Positions 1-5,903 of a stretch of DNA of 7,381 bases are shown in pieces. Where the stretch lies: the NCBI GenBank assembly GCA_026389955.1, contig JAPLGY010000056.1, positions 1 through 7,381 of the forward strand, given 5' to 3'. The DNA comes from Caldilinea sp. (lineage in GTDB: Bacteria; Chloroflexota; Anaerolineae; Caldilineales; Caldilineaceae). The notes under the pieces were generated by a model. The model ran no database searches. It saw only the letters and a list, made by a program, of their open reading frames with translations, and had not been told where the DNA came from. Each line of letters starts with the position of its first letter. Position 1 is the stretch's first letter. A program made the position numbers and the translations under genes.

Positions 1-1497
1 GTCGTCGATGCCTCGCAGGGGATCCAGGCACAGACAATGGCGCATCTGTTCGCCGCACTGGAACAAAATCTGACCATCGTGCCGGTCATCAACAAAATCG
101 ACCTGCCCGCTGCAATGCCCGACGACATTGCCCAGGAGATCGAAGATCTGCTCGGCGTGCCCGCCGAAGATATCCCGCGCATCAGCGCCAAAGCTGGGCT
201 CCACGTCGAAGAAGTGCTCGAACGCGTGATCGCAGAGGTGCCCCCCCCGACCGGCGACCGCAGCGCGCCGGTGCGCGCCCTGGTCTTTGACTGCCACTAC
301 GACTCCTACAAAGGTGTGATCGCCTACGTGCGCATGGTCGACGGCACGATCGCCGGGACCCCACGCCTGCTGGCGATGAACACCGAAAAAACTATGGATC
401 CGCTCGAGATCGGTGTGCTCGTGCCCGCCATGTTGCCCGTCCAGGCGCTGCATGCCGGCCAGGTCGGCTACATCGCCACCGGACTCAAAACGTTGCAGGA
501 TCTGGACGTCGGCGACACCATCACCGTCGCCAGCCAGCCCGCCACTGACCAGCTCCCCGGCTACCAGCCCCTCAAACCGATGGTCTTTGCCGGCCTCTAC
601 CCAAGCAGCCCGGAGGACTACAACGAGCTGCGCGACGCACTCGAAAAACTGCAGCTCAACGACGCCGCACTCAGCTATGAAGCCGAAACCAGCCAGGCGC
701 TCGGCTTCGGCTACCGACTCGGCTTCCTCGGCCTCTTTCACATGGAGATCGTCCAGGAACGGCTCGAACGTGAGTACGACATGGATATCATCTTCACGGC
801 CCCCTCGGTCGAATACCGCGTCTTGAAAACCGACGGCCAGCTCCTGGAGATCGACAGCCCGGCAGCGTTGCCCGACCCCACCGAGATCGTACATATCGAG
901 GAGCCCTGGTGCGAGCTGCGTGTCTTCACCCCGGCAGAGTATATCGGGGCTGTGCTCGATCTGGCCACCAAACGTCGCGGCGAACTCAAAACCCAAAACT
1001 GGCTCGACACCAAACGGGTCGAAATCGTCTGTCTGATCCCACTCTCCGAGATCATCGTCGATTTTTACAACGAACTCAAGGCGCGTACCAAAGGCTACGC
1101 CAGCATGGACTACACGATCGACGCCTACCGCGCTTCAGATATGGTCAAGCTGGATGTGCTGGTCAACCACCAGCCGGTCGACGCGCTCAGCATCATCGTC
1201 CACCGCGACAACGCTTTCTACAAAGGACAACGGCTGGTCAGCAAGATGAAAGAGATCATCCCACGCCAGATGTTTGAGGTGCCGATCCAGGCAGCCGTTG
1301 GCAACAAGGTGATCAGCCGCGCAAATGTCAGGGCCATGCGCAAAGATGTGCTCTCCAAATGCTACGGGGGGGACATCACCCGCAAGCGCAAATTGCTGGA
1401 AAAACAAAAGGCCGGCAAAAAACGGATGAAGATGGTCGGTTCGGTCGAGATTCCGCAGGAAGCCTTTATGTCTGTGTTGAGCCTGGATGAAGAGTAG
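1..1497 (+). CDS. lepA: Elongation factor 4 (LepA), 5' truncated by the window edge
   Basis: Ribosome-associated translational GTPase that binds elongating or stalled ribosomes and promotes back-translocation or assists 30S assembly. The frame is open from base 1 to a TAG at 1495-1497, giving 498 visible residues. The family is about 600 residues, so roughly the first 100, including the P-loop and switch regions, lie outside the window. Visible in order: the DASQG-I-QAQT segment after G3 (residues 3-12), the G4 motif NKIDLP (31-36), the G5 motif SAK (62-64), then the domain II, III and V regions. The protein ends in the LepA-specific C-terminal domain, recognisable from the lysine-rich GKKRMK stretch followed by VEIPQEAF near the C-terminus. 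EF-G has no such ending, which separates LepA from it and from other translational GTPases. It is followed by rsmA after 48 bp on the same strand. No frameshift is seen. An eight-C run at 241-248 is read through in frame. Confidence 0.97.
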   Translation, partial: VVDASQGIQAQTMAHLFAALEQNLTIVPVINKIDLPAAMPDDIAQEIEDLLGVPAEDIPRISAKAGLHVEEVLERVIAEVPPPTGDRSAPVRALVFDCHYDSYKGVIAYVRMVDGTIAGTPRLLAMNTEKTMDPLEIGVLVPAMLPVQALHAGQVGYIATGLKTLQDLDVGDTITVASQPATDQLPGYQPLKPMVFAGLYPSSPEDYNELRDALEKLQLNDAALSYEAETSQALGFGYRLGFLGLFHMEIVQERLEREYDMDIIFTAPSVEYRVLKTDGQLLEIDSPAALPDPTEIVHIEEPWCELRVFTPAEYIGAVLDLATKRRGELKTQNWLDTKRVEIVCLIPLSEIIVDFYNELKARTKGYASMDYTIDAYRASDMVKLDVLVNHQPVDALSIIVHRDNAFYKGQRLVSKMKEIIPRQMFEVPIQAAVGNKVISRANVRAMRKDVLSKCYGGDITRKRKLLEKQKAGKKRMKMVGSVEIPQEAFMSVLSLDEE

Positions 1498-1532
1498 AGC
1501 CGCTCCTTCTCGAATCGACCCAACCTGTGTAC

Positions 1533-1545
1533 GGGCAGTCTGCCC
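1533..1545 (+). promoter_or_regulatory. Small hairpin abutting the rsmA start codon
   Basis: GGGCA (1533-1537), loop GTC, TGCCC (1541-1545), immediately followed by the ATG of rsmA at 1546. It occupies the place where a ribosome binding site would be, and no purine-rich Shine-Dalgarno sequence is visible in the 48-bp gap after lepA. It could affect rsmA initiation or simply be chance in GC-rich DNA. It has no T-tract, so it is not an intrinsic terminator. Confidence 0.3.
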
Positions 1546-2397
1546 ATGACAGCACCTGTTGCCAAAAAATCGCTCGGCCAACATTTTCTCGCCGACCGCC
1601 GCTACCTGACGCCGCTGCTCGAAGCTGCTGCGCTCAGCGCCGCAGACACTGTTCTGGAAATCGGGCCGGGCCGCGGGATTCTGACGGCAGCACTGGCCAA
1701 AACGGCCGGCTGTGTGGTGGCAGTCGAACTGGACCGCCGCCTGATCGAGCCGCTGCAGCAACAATTTGCCGACCAGCCCCAGGTGACGATCGTCTGCGGC
1801 GATATCCTAGAATTGTCCCCTGAAGATCTGCTGGCCCGTTCCTGTCCGCCCCAGTTCTCTCCCTACAAGGTCGTCGCCAATCTCCCCTACTACATCACCA
1901 GTGCAGTGCTGCGCCATCTGCTTGAAGCAGCGCAGCCACCCACCCTGGCGGTCCTGATGGTGCAGTGGGAGGTCGCCCAACGCATCTGTGCCCCCCCCGG
2001 GGATCTGTCGCTGCTGGCCGTCAGCGTGCAGTACTACGCCGAACCGAGCCTCGTGGCCCGTGTGCCAGCCAGCGCATTTCACCCACGCCCCAAAGTCGAC
2101 AGTGCGATCGTGCGGCTCCAAGTTCGGCCGCAGCCCGCAGTCGACCCGCCGGCAGCACTCTTTTTTGCCGTCGTGCGCGCTGGCTTCAGCCAAAAACGCA
2201 AACAGCTGCACAACAGCCTGGCCGCTGGCCTGCAGCTCGAAAAATGGTTCGTCCAAAACTGGCTGGAAGCTGCGGGCATCGATCCAGCCCGGCGCGCCGA
2301 GACCCTCACCCTGACCGAATGGGGAGGGCTCAGCCAGAGACTGGAGCGCACACGCCAAGAACAAGGTGAGGCCCGCCGTCCAGCGCGCTGCGCCTGA
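1546..2397 (+). CDS. rsmA: 16S rRNA (adenine1518-N6/adenine1519-N6)-dimethyltransferase
   Basis: Cytoplasmic SAM-dependent enzyme that dimethylates two adjacent adenosines in the 3' terminal hairpin loop of 16S rRNA during late 30S assembly. The 283-residue product has the full family signature: KSLGQHFL at 8-15, the SAM-binding loop EIGPGRG at 38-44, acidic E61 for the SAM ribose, GD at 85-86, the catalytic NLPYYITS at 112-119, and FHPRPKVDSAI at 178-188, followed by the helical C-terminal domain. Length is normal (about 260-290). The ATG at 1546 puts the KSLGQHFL motif at the usual distance from the N-terminus. No Shine-Dalgarno sequence precedes it; a small GGGCA/TGCCC hairpin at 1533-1545 abuts the start instead. 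It lies between lepA and an amidase-family gene on the same strand and is probably co-transcribed with lepA. The protein ends in a short arginine-rich tail. Loss of this gene generally gives kasugamycin resistance (family knowledge). Confidence 0.96.
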   Translation: MTAPVAKKSLGQHFLADRRYLTPLLEAAALSAADTVLEIGPGRGILTAALAKTAGCVVAVELDRRLIEPLQQQFADQPQVTIVCGDILELSPEDLLARSCPPQFSPYKVVANLPYYITSAVLRHLLEAAQPPTLAVLMVQWEVAQRICAPPGDLSLLAVSVQYYAEPSLVARVPASAFHPRPKVDSAIVRLQVRPQPAVDPPAALFFAVVRAGFSQKRKQLHNSLAAGLQLEKWFVQNWLEAAGIDPARRAETLTLTEWGGLSQRLERTRQEQGEARRPARCA

Positions 2398-2421
2398 CAA
2401 CCCAACCCGTCCGCTCACAAA

Positions 2422-2425
2422 GAGG
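2422..2425 (+). promoter_or_regulatory. Ribosome binding site of the acetamidase/formamidase gene
   Basis: GAGG within AAAGAGG lies 5 nt before the ATG at 2431. This supports that start for the amidase-family gene and contrasts with rsmA, which has no such site. Confidence 0.6.
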
Positions 2426-2430
2426 CTGCC

Positions 2431-3345
2431 ATGACCGTCCACTCCTTCATCCCTTCCCACTATTTCAACCTCCTGGCCACCGTGCCGCCTGTCTTGACGA
2501 TCGCCCCCGGGGACAGTGTCCAGACCAGCACGGTCGACGCACATGGGCTCGACGCGCACCGACAGCAGGTCACCCCGCCCGGCAACCCAATGACCGGCCC
2601 CTTCTGGGTCGAAGGGGCAGAACCAGGAGACACCCTGGTGGTTCGACTGGAAGCGATCGTCCCCAACCGCTCGTATGGGTGGGGGAACGCGCTGCTGGCC
2701 CCTAATGTGGTGGACCCAGAATACCTCGCCGAACTGCCCCGGCCGGCCAAAGGACAGCGCAGCCACTGGGAGGTCGATGTGGCTGCAGGGACGGCGACCC
2801 TGGTCGAGCCGGCAGTGTCAGGCGGCCTGGTGCTGCCGCTGGCACCGATGGTGGGCTGTTTTGGGGTGGCTCCCAGCGGCGGAGAGGCCATCTCGACAGC
2901 AACCTCAGGCCCACACGGCGGCAATATGGACTATCGAGGGTTCAGGGCAGGCACGACCGTCTACTTCCCTGTCTTTACACCAGGCGCCCTCTGTTTCTTG
3001 GGAGACGGCCATGCTCTCCAAGGTGCCGGCGAAATCGTGGGCACAGGCATCGAAATTTCGTGCGACATCCGTTTTCAGGTCGATCTGCAGAAGGGCCGAC
3101 GCATTCGATGGCCGCGCGGCGAAACAACGACCCAGATTTTTACCACTGGGAATGCCCGCCCGCTCGACCAGGCCCTTCAACAGGCCACCACCGAAATGAC
3201 ACGCTGGCTGCAGGAAGAGTACGGCATGGCGCCGCTGCACGCCCAGACCCTGCTGGGGCAGGTTGTGGACTACGAAGTTGGCAACGTCTTTGACCCAGCC
3301 TATACGATGGTCTGTATGCTGGACAAACGCTGGCTGCCTCGCTGA
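2431..3345 (+). CDS. Acetamidase/formamidase family protein
   Basis: Predicted cytosolic hydrolase of the FmdA/AmdA family, whose characterised members release ammonia from formamide or acetamide. The 304-residue product has the family length. Landmarks are an early DAHG (37-40), PGNPMTGPFWVEGAEPGDTL (50-69), GCFGVAP (142-148), GPHGGNMD (160-167) and a GDGHALQGAGE block (191-201). The histidines and acidic residues of the last two blocks correspond to the metal-binding region of the family. The usual form of the last block as I recall it is GDGHAxQGDGE; here the second Asp is Ala (A199). Activity on formamide or acetamide is therefore not certain. The start is set by a GAGG 5 nt before the ATG. 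The gene follows rsmA by 33 bp on the same strand and converges on the MFS gene. No urease, amide transporter or other nitrogen-metabolism gene is visible, so the physiological substrate is unknown. Confidence 0.9.
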   Translation: MTVHSFIPSHYFNLLATVPPVLTIAPGDSVQTSTVDAHGLDAHRQQVTPPGNPMTGPFWVEGAEPGDTLVVRLEAIVPNRSYGWGNALLAPNVVDPEYLAELPRPAKGQRSHWEVDVAAGTATLVEPAVSGGLVLPLAPMVGCFGVAPSGGEAISTATSGPHGGNMDYRGFRAGTTVYFPVFTPGALCFLGDGHALQGAGEIVGTGIEISCDIRFQVDLQKGRRIRWPRGETTTQIFTTGNARPLDQALQQATTEMTRWLQEEYGMAPLHAQTLLGQVVDYEVGNVFDPAYTMVCMLDKRWLPR

Positions 3346-3384
3346 CGTCGTTGCGCGCCTGGCGCCAGAACAGCCTCGCAGATT

Positions 3385-4641
3385 TCAGCTTTGGACCGAT
3401 GAATCCTTGGGCGTGGGGTGCCGGCGGGAACGCAGAAAGACCACCAGCACCCCCGCCGAACAGAAGGTGGCCACTGTTGCCGCCAGATACATGGCATAAA
3501 AACCAGCTTGTTCGATCAGCCAGCCGCCTGCCACCCCAATCGTCGCCCAGCCCAGTGCCACACCGATCACGACGACCGCCTGCGCCGCCGTACGCCAACG
3601 TGCAACCACCAGCTGCTGGCCCAGAAAATCGCGCGAGGTCCCCATGACCAACGACATCGCAAGCACCCCCATGTAGGCCACGGCCGCCAACAACACCTGC
3701 GGCCCCAGAACAAAGGGCACCAGCAAAAGCCCAACGCCGACATTCGCAAACAACAGGGTGTAGCCGGTCCCCCACCTTGCCAGCAGCAGCGGCACCGACA
3801 GCGCAGCGACGATCGGCAGCAGCTGCGCCACCCCCATGATCGACCCAATCTCCGCCGGCGGCACCCCCAGGCCGCTGTCAAGATAGACGTTGAAAAAAAT
3901 TCGTGCTGCCCCTTCGCCGGTCGCATGCAAGAAAATGATGGCGCCATACACCAGCAGCAGGGACAGCGGTGCGGGCTGCGCCACACGCACGGACTCACTT
4001 GACAGCTCGCCCCGAACACGTTCTGCCCCGAAGAGCGGCAGCACCGCCAACAGACAAAACACCGGCGCTGCCAACAGGGCCAGCCGGTAGGGTCCTGGCT
4101 GATCCAGCGACAAACCGGCACCCTCAGCCAAGAATGCGGGCAGCAGCCCGGCGACCACGCTTCCCAAAAAGGCGGTCGCCGGCCCCAGCGCCTGAAAAAT
4201 TGCAAAGGCATGGCGGCGTTCCGCTTCCCCTGTGATCGCCATCAGATACGGAATGTTGTTGACCGTGATCAAGGCCACCCCCATCATCGCAATCGCCTGG
4301 CTCCCGATCAACCATGCCCCCCACACCTCGGCCGGCTGCCACTCCACCAACAACAAAAGAGCCAGCCCCAGACCGTAAAGCGCAATGCCCGCCTGAATGC
4401 CCCAACGCAACCCCACCCGCCCACTCACAAGCCCCGCCGGCAGCGCCGTTGCCGCCCACACCAGCTGCCCAACCCCAAGCACCAAGCCAATAAAACCGGC
4501 ATCGAAGCCCAGCCGCAACATGTAAAGGTTCTGCAGCACCGCAGCCAACCCAAAGGCCACCAGCGTGACCAGCGCGCTTGAAAACAAAAAACGACGCAGA
4601 CTTGGGCTGAACAAACGGAGCGCCCGCCAATACTCGTGCAT
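3385..4641 (-). CDS. Major facilitator superfamily (MFS) transporter
   Basis: Integral membrane secondary transporter of 418 residues with about 12 hydrophobic segments: six N-terminal (roughly residues 17-200), a polar central loop (about 205-225), then six more (about 226-403). A motif-A-like segment, PAGLVSGRVGLRWGI at 68-82, lies between helices 2 and 3, with the G-x3-G-R-x-G pattern typical of MFS proteins. The charged tail RSRRHPTPKDS follows the last helix. The substrate cannot be told; drug/proton or metabolite export are both possible. The frame remains open upstream to about 5235, but that extension is polar, low-quality sequence running into the hsdR remnant, so I place the start at the ATG at 4641, preceded by GAAGG (3-nt spacing). 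ATG 4653 is an alternative. The gene converges with the amidase-family gene (39 bp between the stops). Confidence 0.87.
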   Translation of the reverse strand: MHEYWRALRLFSPSLRRFLFSSALVTLVAFGLAAVLQNLYMLRLGFDAGFIGLVLGVGQLVWAATALPAGLVSGRVGLRWGIQAGIALYGLGLALLLLVEWQPAEVWGAWLIGSQAIAMMGVALITVNNIPYLMAITGEAERRHAFAIFQALGPATAFLGSVVAGLLPAFLAEGAGLSLDQPGPYRLALLAAPVFCLLAVLPLFGAERVRGELSSESVRVAQPAPLSLLLVYGAIIFLHATGEGAARIFFNVYLDSGLGVPPAEIGSIMGVAQLLPIVAALSVPLLLARWGTGYTLLFANVGVGLLLVPFVLGPQVLLAAVAYMGVLAMSLVMGTSRDFLGQQLVVARWRTAAQAVVVIGVALGWATIGVAGGWLIEQAGFYAMYLAATVATFCSAGVLVVFLRSRRHPTPKDSSVQS

Positions 4642-4653
4642 AGACCTTCGCAT

Positions 4654-4914
4654 TCGCGCTGTTGCGCCGGCCGGATTGCCGGACACAGCCCATATTGTAC
4701 CCGTCTTCTGACAAAAACAGTCTCTTGCCTCAGAGTCCGTTTGTAAATGATACCGGGAGCGGCTGTGCACTTGAGCAAGATATGCAGGGAGCGCATCGCC
4801 TCGCTGCTGCTGACCGATACGATGCGCGAGTTGAGCTCCTGCGCGGTGAGCTGCCTCTTTGGCCGCTATTCGCTGGACAAGCCAGGGCTGATCCTGGCGA
4901 ATGCGGAGGAGACG
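4654..4914. other. Region upstream of the MFS gene with no recognised gene
   Basis: No convincing gene on either strand. A - strand frame is open across the whole stretch, in phase with the MFS gene, but its product is polar and I do not recognise it. Short + strand frames (for example 4747-4962) also lack recognisable features. The part nearest the MFS gene probably holds its promoter. The rest may be unrecognisable decay of the old hsdR gene or of something that replaced it. Confidence 0.5.
4694..4699 (-). promoter_or_regulatory. Possible -10 element for the MFS gene
   Basis: On the - strand, TACAAT matches the sigma-70 -10 consensus at five of six positions and lies about 45 nt upstream of the preferred MFS start. 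No good -35 hexamer is found at 16-18 bp spacing, so this is a weak call. Confidence 0.3.
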
Positions 4915-5317
4915 GCTGACGACCAGCACCATATGGCGGCTGATCATCTCGGCCTTGGGTAATTTTCTTGTTCGCTTCGTCGGCAAACCGGTAGAAAGGC
5001 AGAAAACGCTCGGCAGCACCGAAGCTGAAATGGCGGTTGTTGTTGTTGGCGAAATACCACGTATTGCTGCGGTGACTGACGATGAACGGATGCATAAAGC
5101 AGAGCAGCGTGCGCGCCGCCGTGAACACATCCGGCGGAATGATCTGCTCCAGCAATCGGGTGAACTCGCCGTCTGTGAGCTACACCAGGTTGAATGCCTC
5201 GAATTTTTGGCAAAAGTTTGATTCCAGCACTGCACGGTCGTGAATGTCCGGGCGGTAGGTGTATTTGAGATCGCACAGCTTGGCGATCAGGGCGTCTTCG
5301 ATCTCTTTTTCCAGCAT
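4915..5317 (-). pseudogene. hsdR: Remnant of type I restriction endonuclease subunit R (HsdR), N-terminal part
   Basis: HsdR is the ATP-dependent DNA-translocating and cleaving subunit of type I restriction systems, normally about 800-1100 residues. Reading from ATG 5317 gives a recognisable HsdR start (MLEKEIEDALIAKL, then YRPDIHDRAVLESNF). An in-frame TAG at 5182-5180 (codon 46) follows, after which the same frame resumes the family text (LTDGEFTRLLEQIIPPDVFTAARTL). The sequence then jumps straight to FIVSHRSNTWYFANNNNRHFSF and [17 protein letters not shown], which in intact HsdR lies over a hundred residues further on. The deleted part is where the N-terminal nuclease motifs (D and E-x-K) belong. 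After KKIT (about 4958) the frame shifts by one base and a further short deletion leads to [13 protein letters not shown], where similarity stops. The helicase and C-terminal domains are absent. Alignment to HsdR is from memory, but the motifs are distinctive. Non-functional. Confidence 0.82.
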
Positions 5318-5326
5318 TGGCTCTAC

Positions 5327-5608
5327 TCAATCATTCGGCTGTGGGTCTTTCGCAGTATGTTGCAAGCGCACGGTTGTAAAGAGCCGTTCCTGCGACAATT
5401 CTACAATGGACAAAAGAAAATTCCATGTCCCCAACGAAGCAAACAGCGTTATGAGCGGGAGCATTGAGACCAGGAAGCGATCCCCAACCAACCAGGTGAC
5501 GCCTACGGCAAGTGTGCCTGCCGCCAACAATGAGAGCAAAGCAAGAGAACGGCCTATTGGCCGCCGCTGCCAGTAGCTGTTTGCTGTTGACAGTAGATCA
5601 GCTAACAT
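5327..5608 (-). CDS. Small two-helix membrane protein, unknown
   Basis: A 93-residue ORF, if started at ATG 5608 (ATG 5623 would give 98). Two hydrophobic segments, about residues 21-41 and 45-69, are separated by a short GDR turn, so a helical hairpin in the membrane is likely. A polar N-terminus with WQRRPIGR precedes helix 1, and a hydrophilic C-terminal tail of about 24 residues ends in DPQPND. The run of arginines before helix 1 suggests a cytoplasmic N-terminus by the positive-inside rule. The stop is 9 bp before the start of the hsdR remnant, so the two were probably one operon. Both candidate starts fall inside the divergent promoter/operator of the antitoxin-like gene, and I see no clear ribosome binding site or promoter for it. 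Its 5' end may have been cut or replaced when the AT-rich module arrived. I do not recognise the family. The coding call rests mainly on the clean hydrophobic pattern. Confidence 0.45.
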   Translation of the reverse strand: MLADLLSTANSYWQRRPIGRSLALLSLLAAGTLAVGVTWLVGDRFLVSMLPLITLFASLGTWNFLLSIVELSQERLFTTVRLQHTAKDPQPND

Positions 5609-5615
5609 GTATAAT
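5587..5615 (+). promoter_or_regulatory. Perfect-consensus sigma-70 promoter of the antitoxin/methyltransferase operon
   Basis: TTGACA at 5587-5592 and TATAAT at 5610-5615 are both exact consensus hexamers with exactly 17 bp between them. Initiation is expected near 5622, leaving a leader of about 32 nt before the ATG at 5654. A promoter this strong usually needs a repressor, and an inverted-repeat array overlaps the -10. Confidence 0.85.
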
Positions 5616-5638
5616 ATAGTCATATTAGCTAATTTAGC
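5597..5638. promoter_or_regulatory. Palindromic operator array overlapping the -10 region
   Basis: Imperfect inverted repeat with 13-bp arms at 5597-5609 and 5621-5633 (11 of 13 positions match), centred at 5615, the last base of the -10. A second, exact inverted repeat GCTAA-T-TTAGC lies at 5628-5638, and TTAGCTAA at 5625-5632 is a perfect 8-bp palindrome. In total there are four half-sites: GCTAA at 5601, TTAGC at 5625, GCTAA at 5628 and TTAGC at 5634. Multiple palindromic half-sites over the promoter are what Phd/YefM-family autoregulators use, so the downstream gene product is the natural candidate ligand. That binding is an inference. Confidence 0.65.
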
Positions 5639-5644
5639 CAGCAT

Positions 5645-5648
5645 GAGG
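5645..5648 (+). promoter_or_regulatory. Ribosome binding site of the Phd/YefM-like gene
   Basis: GAGG followed by a five-T spacer and then ATG at 5654. This fixes the start of the antitoxin-like gene. Confidence 0.65.
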
Positions 5649-5653
5649 TTTTT

Positions 5654-5896
5654 ATGAAGACACGACTTATAGCTTCCACTGAGGCTCAAAATAACTTTGG
5701 TAGGATGCTTGATGATGCGGTTCAGAATGGCACCCGTTATGTCATACGACGACGGAATACCTCTCAGGCCATACTTCTTAGTATTGCTGATCTCGAAAGT
5801 CTTCTGTCAGGAGATGAAGCGGAAAGAATGAAATTAGAGAAGATTATACGCGAAGTAAGCCCTAATTACTCCTTTGGCGAGTCTGTAACAGAATAG
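5654..5896 (+). CDS. Phd/YefM-family antitoxin-like DNA-binding protein
   Basis: An 80-residue protein with the Phd/YefM fold pattern: an N-terminal strand (residues 3-8), the STEAQNNFGRMLDDAV helix (8-23; family form is S-x-x-x-A-R-x-x-F-x-x-L-L), a basic strand RYVIRRRN (28-35), then QAILLSIADLESLL (38-51). The highly charged C-terminal tail (52-80) is where such proteins neutralise a toxin. Family members dimerise, bind palindromes in their own promoter and normally precede a doc, yoeB or similar toxin gene. Here no toxin gene follows; 7 bp downstream begins a DNA methyltransferase whose Shine-Dalgarno sequence (AGGTG, 5895-5899) overlaps this gene's TAG, so the two are probably translationally coupled. 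I infer that it represses the promoter at 5587-5615 and so sets methyltransferase level. A role as a true antitoxin for the converging nuclease gene is possible but unsupported by known families. Base composition matches the AT-rich half. Confidence 0.87.
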   Translation: MKTRLIASTEAQNNFGRMLDDAVQNGTRYVIRRRNTSQAILLSIADLESLLSGDEAERMKLEKIIREVSPNYSFGESVTE

Positions 5897-5903
5897 GTGC
5901 ATC

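Noticed and set aside
3359..3368. Perfect palindrome CTGGCGCCAG between the convergent amidase-family and MFS genes as a terminator
   Set aside because: The stem has no loop and no T-tract on either side. In DNA this GC-rich a 10-bp palindrome can occur by chance.
4747..4962. + strand ORF opposite the hsdR remnant as a new small gene
   Set aside because: No recognisable motif, no ribosome binding site, and it overlaps the end of the hsdR remnant on the other strand.
3385..5235. 616-residue protein as the full-length MFS gene product
   Set aside because: The first roughly 200 codons have no membrane segments, and part of them reads the hsdR remnant out of frame or after a frameshift. A normal 12-helix MFS protein begins at about 4641.
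5572..5596. Repeated CAGTAG (5572 and 5591) as a target-site duplication at the module boundary
   Set aside because: The two copies are only 6 bp long and 19 bp apart on the same side of the module, so they cannot flank an insertion.
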